64,000 bases of DNA, taken from Vibrio gigantis. GTDB taxonomy: Bacteria > Pseudomonadota > Gammaproteobacteria > Enterobacterales > Vibrionaceae. The stretch lies in assembly GCF_024347515.1 (NCBI RefSeq), contig NZ_AP025493.1:868001-932000 (forward strand), given 5' to 3'. This document shows positions 10,099-19,482 of this stretch, in pieces; positions within the stretch are counted from its first letter, which is position 1; each line of letters begins with the position of its first letter. The position numbers and the translations under genes were made by a program. The notes below the pieces were generated by a model that saw only the letters and a program-made list of their open reading frames with translations, was not told the origin of the DNA and did no database searches.

Positions 10099-10989
10099 TT
10101 AACCAAACCCTTTTTGCTTTAAAAACAATCGACTGCGTTTAATATCAGCTAAAGTTCCAGCAGAATTTTGGGGATCACGTTCTTGTTCAATAGTGATCCA
10201 GTCTGAATAACCGATTTGATTAATAGCCAACTGAACTTCAGCATAATTGATCACACCTTCACCGATAGGACACATCACTCCTTGTTCGCAAGCAGTCCAA
10301 AAACCTACCTTACTTTCGATAACATCGGAAAACACGGCCTCATTGATATCCTTGAAATGAACATACTCTAATCGAGATGCGTACTCAATTAGGCTTTTCG
10401 CTGGATCCATACCGGCATAATACAGATGACCAGTGTCCAAACAGAGCCCGATCTCTTCACTCGTCAAATCGGCCAACATTCGGTCAATTTCATCACGGTA
10501 CTCTATGTAGCCACCCGCATGAGGATGAACGACAGGACGAATATCATAATGCCTCGCAATAACAGCAATCTCACGAATAGTTTGCATCATTATGTCCCAA
10601 AGTTCGTCGCTTAACCTCGGAGCTTCGTCACTCAACCCAGCGTATGCACTACGCACATCATTTACACAATCAATCACGACCAGTTTTTCACTGCCAATGC
10701 GTTGAAGCATCGAGCACAAATCATGTGCTCTGTCCAATATGTCCTCTTTATGCTCTAAAGAGGAAAGTGGCTCAAAAAGTGTACCTGCACAGATCACTAA
10801 ACCATTATCTCTAGTCTCCGTACTAACCAACTCCCCCTCTAGAGGCATATAGCCAAACGGGCCAAGCTCTATTCCTTGATATCCAGCAGTTTTACTTTCC
10901 ACGATGACGGTATTCCATGATGGATTATGGACGTTAGTGGCAGACTCAACGCCCCAACAGCAAGGTGCGCACGCAATTAAGCTATTCAT
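10099..10989 (-). CDS. Sugar phosphate isomerase/epimerase (IolE/IolI-like TIM barrel)
   Basis: A 296-aa xylose-isomerase-like TIM-barrel protein. Visible metal and substrate motifs are VVHPHAGGYIEY (about 164-175), GLCLDTGHLYYAGMDP (about 197-212), YVHFKDIN (about 224-231) and IEQERDP near the end, which match the divalent-metal site of the IolE/IolI family. The second ATG is the likely start, because GGAG lies 7 bases before it and would be too close to the first. It is first in a two-gene operon with the TSUP exporter and divergent from a thiolase. It may act on an inosose or related cyclitol; the exact reaction is not determined. Confidence 0.78.
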   Translation of the reverse strand: MNSLIACAPCCWGVESATNVHNPSWNTVIVESKTAGYQGIELGPFGYMPLEGELVSTETRDNGLVICAGTLFEPLSSLEHKEDILDRAHDLCSMLQRIGSEKLVVIDCVNDVRSAYAGLSDEAPRLSDELWDIMMQTIREIAVIARHYDIRPVVHPHAGGYIEYRDEIDRMLADLTSEEIGLCLDTGHLYYAGMDPAKSLIEYASRLEYVHFKDINEAVFSDVIESKVGFWTACEQGVMCPIGEGVINYAEVQLAINQIGYSDWITIEQERDPQNSAGTLADIKRSRLFLKQKGFG

Positions 10990-11068
10990 GACCATTCTCC
11001 ATTCGGTTTAGCGTTAATACGCTGCAATAACGCTCAAGTAATATACGCCAATTACTTGCAGCCTCATG

Positions 11069-11082
11069 TTGCATTTATGCAA
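11069..11082. promoter_or_regulatory. Perfect 14-bp palindrome in divergent promoter region
   Basis: TTGCAT-TT-ATGCAA with perfect 6-bp arms, in the 250-bp gap between the isomerase/TSUP operon and the thiolase gene. Position and symmetry suggest a repressor operator controlling both directions. The regulator is unknown, and the site differs from the GAAA-N6-TTTC sites elsewhere in the island. Confidence 0.45.
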
Positions 11083-11239
11083 ACCGCGTTTCTACCAACA
11101 GCTATAACACCTCTTTCTAAGTGCCTTTAGAATGAATCTACCAACAAAAAATAACCGCACGCTGCGTTTTGTGTATTTACGAACTCTCAGCACCTCATTG
11201 AATTGTTAACTCAGCTTTACCTTGATACAGGATATTACG

Positions 11240-12448
11240 ATGGAACCTATCTACATTGTTGCAGCGAAACGTACACCAATTGGCAGCTTCAACGGCGCAC
11301 TATCTTCAGTTTCTGCACCCACACTAGGCGCAGCTGCAATTAAAGGTGCAATCAGTCAATGTCATATCGACCCGACGCTTATTGATGAAGTGATAGTCGG
11401 TAATGTGCTCAGTGCTGGTATTGGAATGGGACCGGGACGCCAAGCCTCAATTCAAGCCGGTATTCCAGAAACGGTCCCCGCATACACACTCAATATGATC
11501 TGTGGAAGTGGGATGAAAACAGTCATGGATGCGGCAAGTCATATCAAAGCGGGTGATGCTGAGATCGTTGTTGCCTGCGGAATGGAGAGCATGTCTCAAG
11601 CCCCATTTCTACAAACGCACAAAGTTAGAAGTGGCGTTCGTATGGGAAATATTGCGTTAGAAGACAGCATCATTACCGATGGTTTAACCGATGCGTTTAA
11701 TCAATATCACATGGGTATCACAGCAGAAAACATTGCAGAATCCTTGTCTATTTCGCGAGAAGAACAAGATGCGTTTGCACTCAAAAGTCAGTTAAACGCA
11801 GCAAGTGCACTGGAGAGCCACGGTTTTAGGAGCGAAATTGAACCAATAGAAGTATCGGTGCGTCGCAAACAACATACCGTGGAACTTGATGAATACCCAA
11901 AAACTGATAGCACATCAGAAAGCCTTGCCCGTTTACGTCCTGCTTTTAAAAAAGACGGCACTGTTACAGCGGGAAATGCCTCAGGGATTAATGATGGTGC
12001 AGCCGCGGTCATCCTAGCATCTAAATCAGCCGTAGAGCGATACCAGCTAAAGCCAATGGCAGAAATCGTCAACTACGCTCAAGCTGGGTTGTCTCCGGAC
12101 GTTATGGGGTTGGGCCCCGTTCCAGCTATCGCTAATGTACTGGAAAAGTCTGATCTTTCACTTCAAGACATCGAGTATTTCGAGCTTAATGAAGCCTTTG
12201 CTGCTCAAGCTATCGGCGTTACAAAGCAGCTCGCTGAGCATCACAACGTTGATCAAAGCTGGATCCTAGAGCGCACAAACCACAACGGCGGTGCTATTGC
12301 CTTAGGTCACCCTCTTGGTGCGTCCGGGATCCGTATTCTTGTCAGCTTGGCCTATCAACTAGAGCGAAAACAACAAGACTATGGCTTAGCATCTTTATGT
12401 ATCGGTGGAGGTATGGGTACTGCCGTGATCATCAAACGCTGCTCGTAG
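11240..12448 (+). CDS. Acetyl-CoA C-acetyltransferase (thiolase)
   Basis: A 402-aa biosynthetic/degradative type II thiolase that interconverts two acetyl-CoA and acetoacetyl-CoA. All catalytic residues are present: nucleophile Cys88 in NMICGSGMK, His357 in GGAIALGHPLGASG and Cys387 in CIGGGMGTA. The ATG at 11240 is preferred over an upstream TTG because AGGA lies 9 bases before it and the protein then begins with MEPIYIVAAKRTPIG, as in the family. It is followed at 135 bp by CoA-transferase subunits, so the trio can interconvert acetyl-CoA and acetoacetate. Symbol atoB would be reasonable but paralogues are common. Confidence 0.93.
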   Translation: MEPIYIVAAKRTPIGSFNGALSSVSAPTLGAAAIKGAISQCHIDPTLIDEVIVGNVLSAGIGMGPGRQASIQAGIPETVPAYTLNMICGSGMKTVMDAASHIKAGDAEIVVACGMESMSQAPFLQTHKVRSGVRMGNIALEDSIITDGLTDAFNQYHMGITAENIAESLSISREEQDAFALKSQLNAASALESHGFRSEIEPIEVSVRRKQHTVELDEYPKTDSTSESLARLRPAFKKDGTVTAGNASGINDGAAAVILASKSAVERYQLKPMAEIVNYAQAGLSPDVMGLGPVPAIANVLEKSDLSLQDIEYFELNEAFAAQAIGVTKQLAEHHNVDQSWILERTNHNGGAIALGHPLGASGIRILVSLAYQLERKQQDYGLASLCIGGGMGTAVIIKRCS

Positions 12449-12498
12449 CTAAGTACTATACGACAAAGTAGAACACGACCAAGTAAAGAATGACTAGA

Positions 12499-12529
12499 AT
12501 GACGGCGTCAAAATTATATTAGCCGTCAT
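12499..12529. other. Hairpin between thiolase and CoA-transferase genes
   Basis: ATGACGGC, 15-nt loop, GCCGTCAT (perfect 8-bp stem). It has no T-tract on the plus strand, so it is more likely a processing or stabilising structure, or an operator, than a terminator. Confidence 0.35.
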
Positions 12530-12583
12530 ACCAAAAAATTAAGTTAGACAAGGCAATGAGCCAACTCTGTATAGGGGCGAATT

Positions 12584-13240
12584 ATGAGAAAAAAAATTAC
12601 TGCCAACGAGATTGCGGGAAAATTACATGATGGAATGACTATCATGATTGGCGGCTTTATGGCAAATGGCGCACCAGAGGGCCTTATCGACCTACTACTC
12701 GAGCACAACATCCAAAACATCACACTAATTTCGACCGATACCGGGAATCAAACCACCGGTTCCGGTCGACTTATTGCAGCAAAACTCATTAAAAAACTCT
12801 ATGCCTCTCACATTGGTACCAACCCAGAAACGGGGAACCAAATGAACAATCAAGAGCTAGATGTTGAACTGGTACCACAAGGTACATTAGCCGAGCGTAT
12901 TCGCGCAGGAGGCGCTGGACTTGGCGGTATTCTCACCCCAACAGGCCTTGGCACGATGGTGGCTGAGGGTAAACAAGTTATCAATATTGATGGGAAAGAT
13001 TATTTACTAGAGAAACCTCTGCGTGCGGACCTCGCTTTTATACGCGGTTCAGTTGTCGATACCAAAGGAAATGTGTTTTACAAAAAAACCACTCAAAACT
13101 TCAATCCATTAATGGCGACTGCTGCCGACCTCGTGATTGTTGAAGCTGAAACACTTGTTCCAGTTGGCGATATCGAACCAGAATCAGTACATACCCCAGG
13201 TCTATATGTAGATCACGTCTATCAAAAGGAAGCAAAATAG
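12584..13240 (+). CDS. 3-oxoacid CoA-transferase subunit A
   Basis: A 218-aa alpha subunit of a heteromeric family I CoA-transferase (AtoD/ScoA type). The N-terminal motif GGFMANGAPEGLIDLL is the family's glycine-rich CoA-binding segment, and GGAGLGGILTPTGLGT follows near residue 107. With subunit B it moves CoA between acetoacetate and an acyl-CoA (acetyl- or succinyl-CoA). The stop codon overlaps the GTG start of subunit B by one base, implying translational coupling. A GGGGCG stretch precedes the ATG. The acyl donor cannot be told from sequence. Confidence 0.92.
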   Translation: MRKKITANEIAGKLHDGMTIMIGGFMANGAPEGLIDLLLEHNIQNITLISTDTGNQTTGSGRLIAAKLIKKLYASHIGTNPETGNQMNNQELDVELVPQGTLAERIRAGGAGLGGILTPTGLGTMVAEGKQVINIDGKDYLLEKPLRADLAFIRGSVVDTKGNVFYKKTTQNFNPLMATAADLVIVEAETLVPVGDIEPESVHTPGLYVDHVYQKEAK

Positions 13241-13971
13241 TGACGGATATTATTTGTAAACCTCAACCTGTTTATGGCGATGCGCCTTTGGCAAGCAAGA
13301 TTACCGATAAGGCAGTAATTCGCCGAAATATTGCTTGGAGAGTGGCTCAAGAACTGCATGACGGCGACGTCGTGAATTTGGGGATCGGCATGCCATCTTT
13401 GGTTGCAAATGAAATTGACTCGGAAGTCGAACTCATACTGCAATCTGAAAATGGATTACTCGGTATTGATGCTATTGCTGACGACAGCAATACGGACGCA
13501 GACTTAGTCAATGCAGGTGGACAACCGATTACCGCAACCAAAGGCGCTAGTTATTTTAACAGTGCCGACTCCTTCACCATTATTCGTGGTGGTCATGTCG
13601 ACGTAACGGTTCTCGGAGCACTACAAGTCGATGAGCAAGGTAACCTTGCTAACTGGATTATCCCAGGGAAAATGGTTCCGGGTATGGGAGGTGCTATGGA
13701 TCTAGTCGTAGGTGCGAAAAAAGTCATCGTCTCAATGGAGCATACGGCGAAAGGTAAACACAAGCTTCTTAAAACCTGCTCTCTGCCATTAACCGCACTT
13801 AATCAGGTCGACATGGTCGTCACAGAGATGGGCGTCATATCCATTCATGACTCCCAAATGATATTAACGGAAATAGCCCCAGGCTACACACCAGAAGAAG
13901 TGCAACAAGCAACAGAAGCGACCTTGATCATCCCAACCCCTCTCAACATTATGCCACTTCCAAAACATTAG
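13240..13971 (+). CDS. 3-oxoacid CoA-transferase subunit B
   Basis: A 243-aa beta subunit (AtoA/ScoB type). The catalytic glutamate is Glu70 in the SENG motif. NLGIGMP (residues 46-52) and GGAMDLVVGA are family hallmarks. Translation starts at GTG sharing its G with the TAG stop of subunit A. With the preceding thiolase, it forms a ketone-body module next to inositol genes. Its role could be acetoacetate utilisation or overflow of acetyl-CoA made by IolA. The first is the better-known use and the second is inferred from context. Confidence 0.92.
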   Translation: MTDIICKPQPVYGDAPLASKITDKAVIRRNIAWRVAQELHDGDVVNLGIGMPSLVANEIDSEVELILQSENGLLGIDAIADDSNTDADLVNAGGQPITATKGASYFNSADSFTIIRGGHVDVTVLGALQVDEQGNLANWIIPGKMVPGMGGAMDLVVGAKKVIVSMEHTAKGKHKLLKTCSLPLTALNQVDMVVTEMGVISIHDSQMILTEIAPGYTPEEVQQATEATLIIPTPLNIMPLPKH

Positions 13972-14035
13972 GTTTTCTAAATAGTAAATCATGTTACTAC
14001 GCCTTTATGTGTAATGGCTGCTCCACGTCATATTC

Positions 14036-14066
14036 GCCCATGCTGAAACAGCATGGGCATTTATTG
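14036..14066 (+). terminator. Probable terminator after CoA-transferase
   Basis: GCCCATGCTG, loop AAA, CAGCATGGGC followed by ATTTATTGTGTT. The stem is a strong 10 bp but the T-tract is broken. Confidence 0.6.
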
Positions 14067-14167
14067 TGTTCACGGCTGCACCAAGATTGTCTATTGAAAT
14101 GCACCGATCCCTTCGATTAAATAAACGTACCATCTAATGCGGTAACTGCGTACTTTCCTCTTCTAGC

Positions 14168-14200
14168 GAAAAAAGCAGTAACCTAAATGGCTACTGCTTG
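14168..14200 (-). terminator. Terminator after iolA (leftward)
   Basis: Read leftward: AAGCAGTA...TACTGCTT followed by TTTT. It lies 31 bases past the iolA stop. Confidence 0.7.
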
Positions 14201-14230
14201 TTGGGAAACTATCTAAAATAATAACTCCTA

Positions 14231-15739
14231 CTACATCGTCGGAAAATTAAAGCTGCTGGTGTGCTCTTCCAATCGCACGCTGGCAGGCCAGCGACTCGTG
14301 ACGGTTTTCATTCTTGTATAAAAACGAACCCCATCATTACCGTGCATATTTAAAGGCCCAAAGATCGAACGTTTCCACCCACCAAAACTATGAAATGCCA
14401 TTGGTACAGGAAGAGGAACATTGATACCCACCATCCCAGCCAACACCTCTTCTTGAAACTGGCGCGCAGCCTCTCCATCTCGAGTAAAAATTGCCGTACC
14501 ATTGCCATACTCGTGTCGGTTAATTAAGTCTAAACCCGTTGCGTAATTGGGCACCCTCACAATCACCAACACTGGACCAAAGATTTCATCTTTGTAAATT
14601 GTCATTTCAGGAGAGACGTGGTCAAACAAAGTCGGCCCTACAAAATACCCCTCTTTGTGGCCATCCACCTCAAGCAAGCGTCCATCAACCAGAAGTGAAG
14701 CACCTTGCAGCTCTCCCTCTGAGATATAGTCACAGATTTTTTGTTGATGAGCCGCAGAAATAACAGGGCCCATATCGTTTTCCTGTCCTTCCACAACCCC
14801 AGGACCGACTCGCATGGACTGTATCTGCGTTTGTAATTTATCGGTTAAATGATCGGCCGTTTGATCCCCGACAACCACTACCACAGATAATGCCATACAG
14901 CGTTCTCCCGCCGCGCCATATGCGGCTCCCATGATGGCTTGAGAGGTCATATCTAGGTCAGCATCTGGCATCACTAAGCAGTGGTTTTTTGCACCACCCA
15001 ACGCTTGGCAACGCTTACCATGAGCAGAAGCCGTGGTATAGATGTACTCGGCAATCGGTGTAGAACCAACAAAGCTTACCGCTTGTACACGTTCATCGGT
15101 AAGCAATACATCCACAGCTTGTTTATCACCATTCACCACATTGAAGACGCCATTTGGTAGTCCTGCATCTTTAAGTAACAACGCCAGCTCGAGGGCCAGC
15201 GACGGATCTTTTTCAGACGGTTTCAAAACAAATGTATTACCCGTAGCCAGTGCTACAGGGAACATCCACATAGGAACCATTGCAGGGAAATTAAATGGTG
15301 TGATGCCAACGCAAACGCCCAATGGCTGCATTAATGAATGACTATCTATGCCAGTGCCAACATTAGATGAGTGCTCACCTTTTTGTAGGTGTGGGATACC
15401 ACAAGCAAACTCAACCACTTCGAGCCCTCGAGCTAACTCCCCAATGGCATCTGAATAGATCTTCCCATGCTCACTAGAGATCAGGCGCGCTAAACGGTCA
15501 AGATTAGCCTCAACTAAGGCTTTAAATGCAAACATCACACGGGCACGTTTCAATGGTGATGTTTTAGCCCAACCTAGATGAGCCTGTTGAGCGGACTCAA
15601 TAGCTTGTGCCGTTTGTTCTTCATTACTTAATACAACTTGCTTTGTTTGCTGACCTGTTGCTGGGTCAAAGATCGGAGCAACACGTTCCGTTTGATATTC
15701 GCTTATTTCACCATTAATAAAATTAAATACGGTTTTCAT
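14231..15739 (-). CDS. iolA: CoA-acylating (methyl)malonate-semialdehyde dehydrogenase
   Basis: A 502-aa aldehyde dehydrogenase of the MmsA/IolA subfamily. It oxidises malonate semialdehyde, the three-carbon product of inositol breakdown, to acetyl-CoA and CO2 with NAD+ and CoA. The catalytic Cys281 lies in GERCMALS, and PFNFPAMVPMWMFP is typical of MmsA. It is 11 bases downstream of the iolC-DUF2090 fusion, so the two form an operon whose products act in late steps of inositol degradation. The alternative role, valine catabolism, is less likely here because no valine genes are adjacent. Confidence 0.92.
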   Translation of the reverse strand: MKTVFNFINGEISEYQTERVAPIFDPATGQQTKQVVLSNEEQTAQAIESAQQAHLGWAKTSPLKRARVMFAFKALVEANLDRLARLISSEHGKIYSDAIGELARGLEVVEFACGIPHLQKGEHSSNVGTGIDSHSLMQPLGVCVGITPFNFPAMVPMWMFPVALATGNTFVLKPSEKDPSLALELALLLKDAGLPNGVFNVVNGDKQAVDVLLTDERVQAVSFVGSTPIAEYIYTTASAHGKRCQALGGAKNHCLVMPDADLDMTSQAIMGAAYGAAGERCMALSVVVVVGDQTADHLTDKLQTQIQSMRVGPGVVEGQENDMGPVISAAHQQKICDYISEGELQGASLLVDGRLLEVDGHKEGYFVGPTLFDHVSPEMTIYKDEIFGPVLVIVRVPNYATGLDLINRHEYGNGTAIFTRDGEAARQFQEEVLAGMVGINVPLPVPMAFHSFGGWKRSIFGPLNMHGNDGVRFYTRMKTVTSRWPASVRLEEHTSSFNFPTM

Positions 15740-15750
15740 AACTGGGTCCT

Positions 15751-17730
15751 TTAGTTGGAAATCAATGAAGGTGCGCCTTGTGATTTAAGACGAGACTGTG
15801 AAGATGACTGACAAGATGTAGATAAATTGCGCTGTTGCCATGCTCTCACCAAGCTCGAATAGTTCGACTTGATTTGAGCAATGAGCTCCTGATCATTTAT
15901 GTCATTCGCTAGCCACAAACTGGATGGCAATCCAAATATTGTTCGCCCAACCGCAAAGCCTTTTACCAGCGAACAGTTTGCTGCAGCATTAAATCCAGCT
16001 TGCACCTCATCTAATGGTGCATCCAGCCCAAGAATCAATATGCCTCGACAATGTGGGTCGTTGTCTTGTACCAACAACTCCACTTGTTTCCAGGATAATT
16101 CAGAAAGCGGCGGTAATTTCCACCAGTCAGGTTTAACACCAATAGAATAGAACTGATTCATCAACGTAAGGTACTGCCCATCCCCCAACGTCATTTCCTT
16201 AGGTAAAATAACCTCTAGCAGCAATTCGTGTCCCGATTGGCAACACGCATCGTAGACTTCTTTAACTGTCTTTTCTTGTGATAGACGTAAAGCAATGTCA
16301 TCGTCCGGGTGGCAAAAAACCAAACACTTTACGACATGCTCAAGTGGCCAAGTTCTCAACTGACTGCCGATGTCTCCATGCTCTAATTGCAAAGGTCTAG
16401 ACCCAGGTTCTTCTACCGGTCTACCAATCCAAGTACCTGTACCGGTTGCAGAATTAAGGACTGGCTGACCAAAAGTACCATCACAAAGCAAGCCAAACTG
16501 TCTAGACAGATTCTCTTCTTGGCTCACATCTAGTGACGCCTTATAGATCAACTGCTTCAGTATCGAAATACGGTCAAGACCTGCGCCAACATCTTTCGCC
16601 ATCTGTTCAAACTGGCTACGGTGATCGAATGCCAAAACACATAATTCATCCCACTGAGTTTGACGTGTAGTAACTCGGTGCAAATGGTTTAGTTGACTGT
16701 CTTGATCCGGTCGCAGAACGTCTTGGGCACGAGCTAAATAGTTATCTAACTCTTCTTTAGTAGGCATAGCAGGCGCGCAGCCATGGCGTGAAACCACTAA
16801 CGCACCACACGCGTTGGCATAAGCGCAAGCTTTCTCCCAGCTTTCATCATTGAGGTAACCTCGTAACAGGCCAGACATAAAGGCATCCCCCGCACCAAGT
16901 ACATTAAGAACATCCACTTTAACGCCTTCTACAGTGATACCCTCATCCAGTGAATCTGGTACATCGCTAGCAAAAACAGAACTACCCAACGCGCCTCTTT
17001 TGCACACGAGTTCAGCCTGGCTAACAGTTCGAACCGACCTTAAAGCCGCAACTGTATTTGTGGAGCCACCAGCAATATGGAATTCCTCTTCAGTACCAAC
17101 AATAAGGTCAAAAAGCGGTAACACTTTCTGAAGTTGATACGTAACCTCAGCTGAATCGATATAGCGAGTTTCGCCATCACCAAGACTAGTTAGCCCCCAA
17201 AGAACAGGCCGGTAGTCGATATCCAACGCAGTTTTAACTCCGTGCTTGCGAGCATATTTTAAGGCGAGTAATACCGCCCCTCGGGTCTTCGGATTTGAAA
17301 GATGAGTACCTGTAACCGCTAAGCAGCGTGCTGAAGCTATGTAAGATTCTGAAATATCATCCACACTGAGCGCCATATCGGCACAATTATCACGATAGAA
17401 AATTAATGGAAACGTCTCTTCATCTTTTATGCCTAACAATACTAAAGCTGTTAAGCGTTCGCGGTCGGTGATGAGATGGCGAGTATCAACCCCTACAGAT
17501 TGCAACTCCTCGCGAACAAACCTCCCCATATGCTCATCACCAATACGAGCAAGCATTGACGACTTTAATCCAAGCCTTGCTGTTCCATAAGCAACATTGC
17601 CCGACGACCCTCCTAAATATTTCGAAAATGACCCCATAGATTCTAATCGCGAACCAATTTGTTGCCCATAGAGGTCAACCGCCACTCTCCCCAAACAAAT
17701 CAAATCCAGTGTTTTATCTTCTATCTGCAT
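15751..17730 (-). CDS. iolC: IolC-DUF2090 fusion: 5-dehydro-2-deoxygluconokinase with aldolase-like C-terminal domain
   Basis: A 659-aa two-domain protein. Residues about 10-325 are a PfkB-family kinase with GGSSGNVAYGTARLG near the start and the catalytic NVLGAGDAFMSG motif; it phosphorylates 5-dehydro-2-deoxygluconate. Residues about 340-630 are a DUF2090 TIM-barrel domain (VLAFDHRSQF, GTFGQPVLNSATGTGTWIGRP). In proteobacteria this domain is thought to cleave the kinase product to DHAP and malonate semialdehyde. The ATG at 17730 is chosen because AAGGA lies 8 bases before it. It is unusual that a second, unfused iolC and an iolJ aldolase occur 11 kb away. It is cotranscribed with iolA. Confidence 0.9.
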   Translation of the reverse strand: MQIEDKTLDLICLGRVAVDLYGQQIGSRLESMGSFSKYLGGSSGNVAYGTARLGLKSSMLARIGDEHMGRFVREELQSVGVDTRHLITDRERLTALVLLGIKDEETFPLIFYRDNCADMALSVDDISESYIASARCLAVTGTHLSNPKTRGAVLLALKYARKHGVKTALDIDYRPVLWGLTSLGDGETRYIDSAEVTYQLQKVLPLFDLIVGTEEEFHIAGGSTNTVAALRSVRTVSQAELVCKRGALGSSVFASDVPDSLDEGITVEGVKVDVLNVLGAGDAFMSGLLRGYLNDESWEKACAYANACGALVVSRHGCAPAMPTKEELDNYLARAQDVLRPDQDSQLNHLHRVTTRQTQWDELCVLAFDHRSQFEQMAKDVGAGLDRISILKQLIYKASLDVSQEENLSRQFGLLCDGTFGQPVLNSATGTGTWIGRPVEEPGSRPLQLEHGDIGSQLRTWPLEHVVKCLVFCHPDDDIALRLSQEKTVKEVYDACCQSGHELLLEVILPKEMTLGDGQYLTLMNQFYSIGVKPDWWKLPPLSELSWKQVELLVQDNDPHCRGILILGLDAPLDEVQAGFNAAANCSLVKGFAVGRTIFGLPSSLWLANDINDQELIAQIKSNYSSLVRAWQQRNLSTSCQSSSQSRLKSQGAPSLISN

Positions 17731-17927
17731 AATCCCATTCCTTGTAGACAAATTGGTTCGCTTATATTCAGCTTCATCGCTTACAAAGAGGAAACTCTGT
17801 CACCTCTGCAAACTCAAACTCAGCCATAGAAATAAATCTCACCTGTAGACTGAACTCCCCCTTTATATGAAATAAAAATTCCAAAATCAAAGAAAAGCGA
17901 AACATATAGTTCATTAAAGTGATCGAG

Positions 17928-17943
17928 TTTACATTAAATCGCA
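17928..17943. promoter_or_regulatory. CRP-like element shared with the iolE/iolT promoter region
   Basis: AGTGA-TCGAGT-TTACA resembles the CRP half-sites TGTGA-N6-TCACA with two mismatches. The same GATCGAGTT core recurs at 33870-33878 in the other main iol promoter region. Catabolite control is the inferred role. Confidence 0.35.
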
Positions 17944-18233
17944 AAAGTAGACTTTAACCTCAGAAATAAAGGAAAAATTAGAAAATATTTTTCACTCACT
18001 TTTTCATTCGAAAAATTTCAATCACTATATTTTTTTAACAATTAAAATCAATGACTTAGCCATAACAAAAATAAGAGAAACAAAAGCAACTCAATAAAAA
18101 TCAACAACTTAAACAAAAGAAACCTCACTACAAAAGTTAACAACCACAAGATCTATGTAACAATTATAACAATTGCGCATTATATCTAATGGCTAAAAAA
18201 AAATTCTGAATATATAGTTACTCACGATGAAAA

Positions 18234-18249
18234 TGAAAAATATTTTTCA
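18234..18249. promoter_or_regulatory. Probable IolR-type (RpiR family) operator
   Basis: TGAAAAATATTTTTCA, a perfect 16-bp palindrome 139 bases before the ABC binding-protein start. It contains GAAA-N6-TTTC, the spacing I recall for IolR sites (GGAA-N6-TTCC in Sinorhizobium). Matching copies lie at 22272, 24420 and 33696 in this island. Confidence 0.6.
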
Positions 18250-18387
18250 ATAAAGTAGAAGTTTAAAACGTCTACTTAAAGGAATGAAAGTTGCCAAATC
18301 TCTAGGAGAAATAAAGCACTCTCAGAGAGACAATCACAAAATATCTTGTAATTGGCAGAAGTAGTGATAACAACAAGGAGACATAAC

Positions 18388-19401
18388 ATGTCATCGATAA
18401 CCAACACATTTTCAAAGTTCATACGTCGTTTTGCTCACAAAACCACTATCTTCCAAAGCTCAGCAGCAAGACGAGTAAAAACAGGGTTTATTGCAATAGG
18501 TTTACTCAGCCTCGTTGCCTGTGGTGGTGAAGAGACAAAAAGTGATGTCGTCACAATAGGTGTCGCGATTCCCAACTTCGACGATACATTTCTTGTAAAC
18601 ATGAAAGACTCCATGACGGCATATGCTGAAAAGCAAGATAACGTAGAGCTCATTTTTGTGGACGCCAAGGAAGACACAGTGAAACAGCTTGGCCAAGTTC
18701 AAAACTTCATTATCCAACAAGTCGACGGCATCATTTTAGTGCCAGTTAATACTGACGCGACCCAACCTATGACGGACAAGATTCTAGACGCCGGAATTGA
18801 GCTCGTTTACCTCAACCGTCGACCTTCTTATTTACCTGAAGGTGTTGCGTACGTTGGCTCTGAAGAGCTGCAATTTGGTAAAGAACAAGCTAAGTACGTC
18901 GCAGATAAAAGTGAAGGTGGAAACATTGGAATTCTGATGGGCATGATGACAATTGAAGCTGCAATTCTTCGTACAGAAGGCGTCGAAGATTACTTCCAAG
19001 ATAAGCCTGATTTCAACATCACTCGTAAACAAACCGCTCTATGGCAACGATCACAAGCAATGGTAGTAATGGAAAACTGGATCAATTCGGGAGATAAACT
19101 CGATGTAATTATTGCCAATAACGATGATATGGCTCTAGGTGCAATTCAAGCTCTGCGTGCTGCTGGAAAACTCGATGACACGATTGTGGTCGGCGTTGAT
19201 GCAACTCCTGATGGCTTAATGGCAATTGAAAATGGCGCTCTTGACGCCACAGTATTCCAAGATGGTGGCGGCCAAGCTCGGGGCGCAATTGATGCCGCAA
19301 TCAGTGGTATCAAAAATCAGCCACGCGAGAAAATTACTTGGATCCCTGCAGAGCTTGTTACCAAAGACAACCTAGAAGAATTCAAAGCTAAGCAAGGCTA
19401 A
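18388..19401 (+). CDS. Sugar (probably inositol) ABC transporter, substrate-binding lipoprotein
   Basis: A 337-aa periplasmic binding protein of the ribose/galactose-type family (Peripla_BP_4). The ATG at 18388 is chosen because AAGGAG lies just upstream. It has an unusually long basic N-terminal stretch, then a hydrophobic segment and the lipobox LVAC with Cys45, so it should be a lipoprotein on the outer face of the inner membrane. The core shows IPNFDDTFLVNMKDSM, VDGIILVPVNTDA and VIIANNDDMALGAIQAL, typical of this family. The ATPase and permease follow directly. Surrounding iol genes suggest inositol or an isomer as the ligand. Confidence 0.9.
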   Translation: MSSITNTFSKFIRRFAHKTTIFQSSAARRVKTGFIAIGLLSLVACGGEETKSDVVTIGVAIPNFDDTFLVNMKDSMTAYAEKQDNVELIFVDAKEDTVKQLGQVQNFIIQQVDGIILVPVNTDATQPMTDKILDAGIELVYLNRRPSYLPEGVAYVGSEELQFGKEQAKYVADKSEGGNIGILMGMMTIEAAILRTEGVEDYFQDKPDFNITRKQTALWQRSQAMVVMENWINSGDKLDVIIANNDDMALGAIQALRAAGKLDDTIVVGVDATPDGLMAIENGALDATVFQDGGGQARGAIDAAISGIKNQPREKITWIPAELVTKDNLEEFKAKQG

Positions 19402-19482
19402 CGCCCTCTTCACTCATATGATCTATGTGCCAACCCACTAACAAGGTTCGATGCATAGATCATTTCAATCGGAGCAGTAAAT

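Larger units (their letters stand above)
17731..18387. promoter_or_regulatory. AT-rich divergent promoter region of iolC-iolA and the sugar ABC operon
   Basis: 657 bases with no gene. It contains a perfect palindrome at 18234-18249, a degenerate copy at 17979-17994 (TAGAAAATATTTTTCA) and a CRP-like element at 17928-17943. It is markedly AT-rich. Both flanking operons belong to the inositol pathway, so shared control is likely. Confidence 0.65.
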
